Source: an uncultured Muribaculaceae bacterium (lineage in GTDB: Bacteria > Bacteroidota > Bacteroidia > Bacteroidales > Muribaculaceae). From it: a DNA stretch of 6,090 nt. Positions 1 to 4,503 of this stretch are shown piece by piece; position 1 is the first letter of the stretch; each line of letters opens with the position of its first letter. The DNA lies in contig CAJUHX010000086.1 of the NCBI GenBank assembly GCA_910586455.1, forward strand, positions 1 to 6,090. Direction: 5' to 3'. A program made the translations under genes and the position numbers. The notes under the pieces were generated by a model. The model was given only the letters and a program-made list of their open reading frames with translations, had not been told where the DNA came from and searched no databases.

Positions 1-980
1 GCTCGACCATTACTGTATTCAACTGCTACTCATACGATCCCGCACCGGCCTCGCTCGACCCCGAGATACGCAATCATATAATCGGTGTGCAGGGCAACAA
101 CTGGGCCGAGTATATCTCGACATATTCGCACGGCGAGTATATGATGTATCCGCGCATAATTGCACTGGGCGAAGTGGGCTGGACTCAGCCCGAAAATAAG
201 AACGAGGCTTCGTTCAAACGCCGTATCAACGGCGAGATACGCCATATAAAGAGTCTGGGGTATAATCCGTTCACACTGTCGACGCAAGTACAGACGGCGC
301 AGACTGTAGACTACGGCCGCAAATGTATAATTCTGGAACTGACCTCAGAAAAAGACCCCATTGACATACGCTATACCCTCGACGGCAGCGAGCCCGACGC
401 ATCATCACCCCTGTACAGCACCCCCTTCGAGGTCAGCGACTCGATAATTCTTAAGGCTCGCCTGTTTAACGGCGACACGCCAGCAGGCCCGGTAAAGCTG
501 CTCCGCACCGACTATCACAAGGGCATAGGCAAGAAAATAACATACGCCGGCCGCGGATATTACCGCCACAGCGAGGCATACAAGGGCGGAGGCGACACAG
601 GTCTGCTCGACGGCAAACGCGGCGGCCATAGCTATCAGGACGGCTTATGGCAGGGATTCTGCCCCAACCGCCTGGACGCGACCATAGACATGGGCGAAAA
701 CACCGCTGTCACCCGTATCATGGCCAACTTCATGCAGATGAAGACTCCACAGATATACCTGCCTGAAAATGTGGAGATATACATCTCCACCGACGGCAGC
801 AACTTCAGGCTGCTCCATACCGACTACGCCAAGCCCGAGGATGTGGCCAAGGACGCCGTTTTTGCCGATTTCGGCTGGACAGGGGCTCCGGTAGAAGCCC
901 GATATATCCGATTTGTGGCAAATCAGGCATTGCGCCCCAACGCCGCATTCCTGTTTACCGACGAGATTGTGATACAATAA
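1..980 (+). CDS. GH20 beta-N-acetylhexosaminidase, C-terminal part (5' end outside window)
   Basis: The frame is open from base 3 to the TAA at 978-980, giving 325 visible residues; the N-terminus and the catalytic Asp-Glu pair lie upstream. The family removes terminal N-acetylglucosamine or N-acetylgalactosamine from glycans, usually in the periplasm or at the surface in Bacteroidota. The end of the TIM barrel is visible as GVQGNNWAEYI followed by EYMMYPRIIALGEVGWT. The Trp and Glu of WAE (bases 102-104 and 108-110) are the conserved residues lining the sugar pocket in GH20 enzymes. Next comes a chitobiase/hexosaminidase C-terminal repeat (about bases 295-500, IRYTLDGSEPD...SPLY), then an F5/8-type C or discoidin-like domain (about 520-977, with LLDGKRGG, WQGF, IDMGE, STDGSNF and ARYIRF), probably carbohydrate-binding. 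An N replaces the hydrophobic residue I usually expect between GN and W. Substrate specificity cannot be read from this fragment. Confidence 0.93.
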   Translation, partial: STITVFNCYSYDPAPASLDPEIRNHIIGVQGNNWAEYISTYSHGEYMMYPRIIALGEVGWTQPENKNEASFKRRINGEIRHIKSLGYNPFTLSTQVQTAQTVDYGRKCIILELTSEKDPIDIRYTLDGSEPDASSPLYSTPFEVSDSIILKARLFNGDTPAGPVKLLRTDYHKGIGKKITYAGRGYYRHSEAYKGGGDTGLLDGKRGGHSYQDGLWQGFCPNRLDATIDMGENTAVTRIMANFMQMKTPQIYLPENVEIYISTDGSNFRLLHTDYAKPEDVAKDAVFADFGWTGAPVEARYIRFVANQALRPNAAFLFTDEIVIQ

Positions 981-995
981 TACATTGGCCCCTCG

Positions 996-1925
996 TCAGA
1001 CCGGTCGTTTTCTGCGCAGTGACGGAAACATCCGGCGCATGCGCAGAAGCACCTGGTCGATGGGGTCGGCCACAACCACCATCGATGTGGCGAGGACTAT
1101 AAGTAAGCCGCCGGCAATCTCACGCACCGACAGCGCCTGGTCAAGCACCGCCACACTAAGTACGACGGCAGTAACCGGCTCGAGCGCGCCGAATATAGCC
1201 GTAGGCGTTGGGCCGATGCAGTGTATTGCCACGGTGGTGCAGCCCAGCGATACTACAGTGGGCAGCAATGCCAGTGCCAACACATTCAGCCAGCCCACAG
1301 GCTGCGCCGGCAGCGCAAGCGGCTCTCCGGCGGCAATCATAAACACGAACACCGAGCTACCTATAAGCAACTGCCAGAACAGAAGTTTGAGCGTAGGAAT
1401 ATCGCGCACTGCACGCGACACATTGGTCATAACCAGATACAAGGCATAGGTAAGCGACGATAGAAATACCATCAGGCACCCCATGGCGCTGAGGGTGAAA
1501 CCGCCCTCGGTGCGCAGCAGCAACAGCAGGCCGCCGGCCATCACCACCAGGCATATACCGGTGGTAATCCTGAAGCGTTCGTGGAAGAAAAAGGCCATAA
1601 GCACCGCCACCAGCACCGGATATATGAACAGCAGGGTCGAGGCCACGCCGGAGTTCATATACTTGTACGACTCGAACAAGCCCAGCGACGACAGTCCCAT
1701 GAGTATGCCCAGCACAGCCACAGGCATCAGCTGTCGGCGCTCAAGCCGCAGCGAGCGTTTGCGCCACAGCAGCATAATAAGCAGTATGGGCAAACTAAAC
1801 AAATACCTGAACAACAACACGGAAGTGGGGTTCATGCCCATTTCATACAGAGGTACGGCAAAGGCCGGGTTTGTACCGTATGTGGCGGCGGCCACAGCCG
1901 CCAGCAGATATCCTTTCAGTTTCAT
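996..1925 (-). CDS. EamA/DMT-family membrane transporter
   Basis: A complete 309-residue integral membrane protein of the drug/metabolite transporter superfamily (EamA, RhaT/YdcZ-like), located in the inner membrane. About ten hydrophobic helices are visible, starting near residues 5, 33, 66, 92, 119, 145, 180, 212, 243 and 269. They form two EamA repeats: the end of the first (IYPVLVAVLMAFFFHERF, about 101-118) parallels that of the second (LEPVTAVVLSVAVLDQAL, about 248-265). The N-terminus carries the typical small-residue ATYGTNPAFA run, and the C-terminus is a basic tail (RMRRMFPSLRRKRPV) expected in the cytoplasm. The start is fixed because an in-frame TAA lies four codons upstream (complement of 1935-1937) and the next Met codons, at 28, 30 and 31, would remove helix 1. 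Members export metabolites or amino acids, but the substrate cannot be predicted. It converges on the GH20 gene and diverges from parA, so it looks monocistronic. Confidence 0.92.
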   Translation of the reverse strand: MKLKGYLLAAVAAATYGTNPAFAVPLYEMGMNPTSVLLFRYLFSLPILLIMLLWRKRSLRLERRQLMPVAVLGILMGLSSLGLFESYKYMNSGVASTLLFIYPVLVAVLMAFFFHERFRITTGICLVVMAGGLLLLLRTEGGFTLSAMGCLMVFLSSLTYALYLVMTNVSRAVRDIPTLKLLFWQLLIGSSVFVFMIAAGEPLALPAQPVGWLNVLALALLPTVVSLGCTTVAIHCIGPTPTAIFGALEPVTAVVLSVAVLDQALSVREIAGGLLIVLATSMVVVADPIDQVLLRMRRMFPSLRRKRPV

Positions 1926-1929
1926 GCCA

Positions 1930-1937
1930 CAAAGTTA
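1930..1937 (-). promoter_or_regulatory. Bacteroidota -7 promoter box (TAACTTTG) for the transporter gene
   Basis: On the minus strand TAACTTTG matches the Bacteroidota sigma-ABfr -7 consensus TAnnTTTG exactly. Only four bases (TGGC) separate it from the ATG, so transcription would begin at or within a base or two of the start codon and the mRNA would be leaderless or nearly so. No good -33 TTTG box is visible about 20 bases further upstream; an eight-T run is the main feature there. The box is seen in the sequence; its use as a promoter is inferred. Confidence 0.5.
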
Positions 1938-1981
1938 GCAAAAAAAACGATACGTACATCTGTAGAAAAAATGTCGACAAC

Positions 1982-2013
1982 TTGTGGAACATTTTAAGAT
2001 AATTTGTGGAACA
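1982..2013 (+). repeat. two direct copies of TTGTGGAACA, 22-base period, upstream of parA
   Basis: The ten-base sequence TTGTGGAACA occurs at 1982-1991 and again at 2004-2013, start to start 22 bases apart, so both copies face nearly the same side of the helix. The core GTGGAACA equals one arm of the Pseudomonas-type parS palindrome TGTTCCACGTGGAACA (recalled from memory) and is one base from the arm of the Bacillus-type site (GTGAAACA). Read on the other strand, TGTTCCACA is also one mismatch from the DnaA box TTWTNCACA. Either a half-parS-like ParB site or a degenerate DnaA site is possible; the repeat itself is certain, its function is not. Confidence 0.75.
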
Positions 2014-2019
2014 ATTGTT
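2010..2019. repeat. perfect palindrome AACAATTGTT in the parA upstream region
   Basis: AACAATTGTT is a perfect ten-base palindrome. It overlaps the last bases of the second TTGTGGAACA copy and falls where a -33 element of the parA promoter would lie (TTG at 2015-2017 or GTTT at 2017-2020). It shares CAATTGT with a second imperfect palindrome 38 bases downstream, so the pair could be operator sites, although AT-rich DNA produces short palindromes easily. Confidence 0.4.
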
Positions 2020-2041
2020 TCGCCATACCAAAAGAAATAGC

Positions 2042-2049
2042 TAATTTTG
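2042..2049 (+). promoter_or_regulatory. parA operon -7 promoter box (TAATTTTG)
   Basis: TAATTTTG fits the Bacteroidota -7 consensus TAnnTTTG perfectly and lies 28 bases before the parA ATG, predicting a start site near 2053-2056 and a leader of about 22-25 bases. A possible -33 element is TTG at 2015-2017 (24-base spacing) or GTTT at 2017-2020 (21-base spacing); neither is strong. The leader has no Shine-Dalgarno sequence and is A/T/C-rich, as is usual in this phylum. With no other intergenic gap downstream, this is the likely promoter for all four genes that follow. Confidence 0.65.
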
Positions 2050-2060
2050 CAATTGTAAAA
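2045..2060. repeat. imperfect 16-base palindrome at the predicted parA transcription start
   Basis: TTTTGCAATTGTAAAA is a palindrome except for one central mismatched pair (G2049/T2056). It overlaps the end of the -7 box and covers the predicted start site, a position where a bound repressor would block initiation. ParA-type proteins are sometimes autoregulators, but no evidence here identifies the binder. Confidence 0.35.
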
Positions 2061-2077
2061 TCATTAACACACTCGCA

Positions 2078-2842
2078 ATGGGTAAAATTATTGCAATAGC
2101 CAATCAGAAAGGCGGCGTTGGCAAGACCACCACCACCATCAATCTTGCCGCCTCGCTGGCCAACGAGGGCAAACGCGTGCTGATTATCGACGCCGACCCT
2201 CAGGCCAACGCTACCTCGGGCTACGGCATCGACCCCAAGTCGATGTCCTCCTCCATATACGAATGTCTGGTCGACGGATACCCCATGGCCGGCTCCGAAG
2301 TACCCACGTGCATGGAGGGCCTTTATCTTATAGGTTCACGAATAGACCTTGCCGGCGCCGAGCTGGAACTAATCAACAAAGCCAACCGCGAACGCGTGCT
2401 GGCCGACCTGCTGGCGCCCGTACGCGACAGCTACGACTATATTCTCATTGACTGCTCGCCCTCGCTGGGCCTTATTACCGTAAACGCCCTCACGGCAGCC
2501 GACTCGGTGATAATACCCGTACAGGCTGAATACTTTGCTCTTGAAGGCATAAGCAAGCTGATGAATACCATACGCATAATAAAATCGCGTCTTAATCCGC
2601 AACTGGCCATCGAAGGCTTTCTGCTGACCATGTACGACGCACGCTTGCGTCTGGCCAACCAGATTTACGAAGAGCTGAAAGGCTACTTCGGCGACATGGT
2701 GTTCGACACCGTGATACCACGCAACATACGCCTGAGCGAAGCTCCCAGCCACGGCCTGCCCGCTCTGCTCTACGACTCCGAAAGCCGCGGAGCCACCTCG
2801 CACCAGCTGCTGGCCAAAGAACTAATAGCTAACAACAAATAA
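2078..2842 (+). CDS. parA: ParA/Soj-family chromosome-partitioning ATPase
   Basis: This 254-residue ParA is the same size as Bacillus subtilis Soj (about 253) and aligns with it almost without gaps. It is a cytoplasmic ATPase that dimerises on ATP binding, coats DNA non-specifically and drives ParB-parS complexes apart as ParB stimulates ATP hydrolysis. The deviant Walker A box KGGVGKTT is at 11-18, with the signature Lys11 and the catalytic Lys16; DADPQANAT follows at 38-46, with Asp40 needed for hydrolysis in Soj. Walker B is YILIDCSPS (121-129, Asp125). The DNA-binding arginines fall at R189 (MYDAR) and R218 (PRNIRLSEAPSHG), the same numbers as in Soj. No long N-terminal DNA-binding extension is present, so this is the chromosomal type rather than a P1-type plasmid ParA. 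The ATG has a perfect -7 box 28 bases upstream. parB begins seven bases after its stop. Confidence 0.97.
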   Translation: MGKIIAIANQKGGVGKTTTTINLAASLANEGKRVLIIDADPQANATSGYGIDPKSMSSSIYECLVDGYPMAGSEVPTCMEGLYLIGSRIDLAGAELELINKANRERVLADLLAPVRDSYDYILIDCSPSLGLITVNALTAADSVIIPVQAEYFALEGISKLMNTIRIIKSRLNPQLAIEGFLLTMYDARLRLANQIYEELKGYFGDMVFDTVIPRNIRLSEAPSHGLPALLYDSESRGATSHQLLAKELIANNK

Positions 2843-2849
2843 CACTATA

Positions 2850-3734
2850 ATGGCAATAAACCGCAAGCCCCTGGGCCGAGGACTCGGCACCCTGATGTCG
2901 ATGGATGATGTTCCGGCCACCGGCTCATCGAGCATAAACGATGTGGCCCTCGACCGCATCACCCCCAACCCCGAGCAACCACGTACGACCTTCGACGAGG
3001 AAGCCCTCGACGAACTCGCGGCCAGCATACGCGAACTGGGCATTATCCAGCCACTGTCGCTGCGCAAGACCGGTCCCGACAGCTATCAGATTATTGCCGG
3101 CGAACGACGATACCGCGCCGCCCTGCGCGCCGGACTCAGTTCAGTACCGGCCTACATACGCTCGGCCAACGAAGCCGAACTGACCGAGATGGCGCTCATC
3201 GAAAACATTCAGCGCGAGGACCTCAACGCCATTGAAATAGCGCTTACGTTCAAGAAACTGATTGACCAGTACAACCTCACCCAGGAGCGCCTGAGCGAAC
3301 GCATCGGCAAAAAGCGCGCCACCGTGGCAAACTTTCTGCGACTGCTCAAACTGCCCGCCGAAGTGCAGCTGGGCCTGCGCGACAAACGCGTGGACATGGG
3401 CCACGCCCGCGCCCTGCTGACACTCTCCGACCCCTCGATGCAGCTGAAACTGTACAACGAGATTCTTCGTCAGGGACTGTCGGTACGACGTGTCGAGGAA
3501 CTGGCCAAAGCATGGGAAAACGGCAACGAAGCCAAAGAACCCGCCGACAAAGGCCCCGGCAGCCGATACAGCTCGGGCGACTTCGACATTCTGAAAAAGC
3601 ATCTGTCGAGCGCATTCCAGACCGACGTGAAATTCAGCTGCGACAAAGCCGGACGCGGCAAAATCACCTTCCCTTTCCAGAACGACGACGAACTGGAACG
3701 CCTAATATCTCTATTCGATACATTAAAAAAGTGA
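2850..3734 (+). CDS. parB: ParB/Spo0J-family centromere-binding CTPase
   Basis: ParB loads at parS sites near the origin, closes as a CTP-dependent sliding clamp and spreads, giving ParA a partner and recruiting condensin. The 294-residue length is typical. In order: the N-terminal RKPLGRGLGTLM (5-16), the conserved ParA-stimulating peptide; a variable linker; the ITPNPEQPR start of the N-domain (37-45); the CTP-binding motif GERRYRA (84-90); the second nucleotide-contact motif ENIQRE (118-123); a helix-turn-helix region (about 143-169, LTQERLSERIGKKRATVANF) for parS recognition; a helical region to about 222; a polar linker (224-245); and a C-terminal dimerisation domain (about 245-294). All key motifs look intact. 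The ATG follows the parA stop by seven bases with no Shine-Dalgarno, implying co-translation. Its TGA overlaps the GTG start of the next gene. No full parS site is visible in the window. Confidence 0.96.
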   Translation: MAINRKPLGRGLGTLMSMDDVPATGSSSINDVALDRITPNPEQPRTTFDEEALDELAASIRELGIIQPLSLRKTGPDSYQIIAGERRYRAALRAGLSSVPAYIRSANEAELTEMALIENIQREDLNAIEIALTFKKLIDQYNLTQERLSERIGKKRATVANFLRLLKLPAEVQLGLRDKRVDMGHARALLTLSDPSMQLKLYNEILRQGLSVRRVEELAKAWENGNEAKEPADKGPGSRYSSGDFDILKKHLSSAFQTDVKFSCDKAGRGKITFPFQNDDELERLISLFDTLKK

Positions 3735-4477
3735 AGCATAAACGCTTACATATAATATCGCTGATACTGTGCATGCTCTGCGCCGCACCGCCGCTGCGGG
3801 CCGACGAGCCACGAGAGGCAGAACTCGACGTGGCCGACCCCTTCGACATTGCCACCGCCGGAGCCGACAGTCTGATATTCGCACCCGCCGCCGACACCTT
3901 GCGGCAACCTGCAGAGGCAGCCGACAGCGTGCCCGCCCGGAAGCCAATGGACTACGACGCCTGGGAGGAGCGCGAGGTACAGTTCAACCCCGACCCCACC
4001 CGCGCCGTATGGATGTCGGCACTCTTTCCGGGTCTTGGCCAGTTGTACAACCGCAGCTACTGGAAACTGCCCATTGTGGCGGGCGCATACGTGGGCCTGG
4101 GATACGCCACCTCGTGGAACAACTCCATGCTCCGCGACTACACCCGTGCTTACCGCGATATCACCGACAACGACGACAGTACCCGCTCCTATATGGACTT
4201 TTTTCCGCCCACTACCAAAGAGGAAGACCTCGACCGCACATGGCTCACCAACATAATGCGCGCCCGCAAGGACTTCTACCGCCGTAACCGCGACCTCTGC
4301 ATCATTTCGATGGTCGGAGTGTATCTGCTGGCAATGGTCGACGCCTACGTCGACGCATCGCTTTCGCATTTCGATATCACCCCCGACCTGGCCATGGACG
4401 TGGCCCCGCAACTGATGCTCAACGATCCCCGCATATCCAAACCTGCTCTCGGCCTGGTATGGGCCCTGACGTTTTAA
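3731..4477 (+). CDS. DUF5683-family exported or membrane protein
   Basis: The protein has 248 residues if translation starts at the GTG at 3731, which overlaps the parB stop as GTGA. This start gives a clean signal peptide: basic KHKR, hydrophobic LHIISLILCMLCAA, and likely cleavage after PLRA near residue 24. An earlier start inside parB would bury that signal. A low-complexity Ala/Asp/Pro linker (about 25-75) follows, then the DUF5683 core: TRAVWMSALFPGLGQLYNRSYWKLPIVAGAY (split here as TRAVWMSALFPGLGQLYN, 90-107, and RSYWKLPIVAGAY, 108-120), a hydrophobic stretch to about 128, a charged helical segment (132-189), and a second hydrophobic segment (about 190-206, IISMVGVYLLAMVDAYV). It ends with a beta-like tail, ISKPALGLVWALTF. 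The family has no known function to my knowledge. Position between parB and a murein hydrolase suggests an envelope role. The linker carries three D-S/T-L/V motifs discussed in the findings. Confidence 0.88.
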   Translation: MKHKRLHIISLILCMLCAAPPLRADEPREAELDVADPFDIATAGADSLIFAPAADTLRQPAEAADSVPARKPMDYDAWEEREVQFNPDPTRAVWMSALFPGLGQLYNRSYWKLPIVAGAYVGLGYATSWNNSMLRDYTRAYRDITDNDDSTRSYMDFFPPTTKEEDLDRTWLTNIMRARKDFYRRNRDLCIISMVGVYLLAMVDAYVDASLSHFDITPDLAMDVAPQLMLNDPRISKPALGLVWALTF

Positions 4478-4503
4478 CCCTTCATCCACCGCACTGCTCT
4501 GTA

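Larger units (their letters stand above)
1926..2077. promoter_or_regulatory. divergent transporter/parA intergenic regulatory region
   Basis: This 152-base gap is the only real non-coding stretch in the window and is much richer in A and T than the genes around it. It holds a -7 box for each divergent gene (complement of 1930-1937 and 2042-2049), a run of eight A bases (1940-1947), the eight-base palindrome TGTCGACA (1972-1979), two exact copies of TTGTGGAACA (1982-1991, 2004-2013), and palindromes centred near 2014.5 and 2052.5. I see no open frame of note and no recognisable RNA gene in it. The density of repeats and palindromes suggests protein-binding sites controlling the par operon. Confidence 0.7.

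Noticed and set aside
981..1010. Possible bidirectional terminator between the convergent GH20 and transporter genes
   Set aside because: GACCGGTC (1000-1007) is palindromic but has no loop, only a short T run follows it, and it lies inside the transporter gene. I see no convincing hairpin.
985..1938. Plus-strand open frames (985-1449, 1483-1938, 1581-1997) opposite the transporter
   Set aside because: Their products are Ser/Thr/Ala- or His/Gln/Arg-rich without domain features. The minus strand carries a coherent ten-helix EamA protein across the whole stretch.
2305..2310. CACGTG inside parA as a possible parS core
   Set aside because: The flanks do not continue the parS palindrome: the bases outside CACGTG mismatch on both sides, and the site is explained by coding sequence.
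3512..3730. Upstream extension of the DUF5683 frame to an ATG at 3512
   Set aside because: This part lies wholly inside parB, encodes an Arg/Gln-rich sequence with no family match, and would place the signal peptide in the middle of the protein.
4114..4121. Third GTGGAACA inside the DUF5683 gene as a ParB site
   Set aside because: It falls on Trp-Asn codons in the conserved core, is a single copy, and lacks the flanking TT of the parA-upstream repeats, so coding coincidence is the simpler explanation.
3746..4489. Long minus-strand open frame (247 codons) opposite the DUF5683 gene
   Set aside because: Its translation is rich in Gly, Val and His with no recognisable motif, while the plus strand encodes a clear signal peptide and DUF5683 core. 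It is a by-product of the GC-rich codon pattern.
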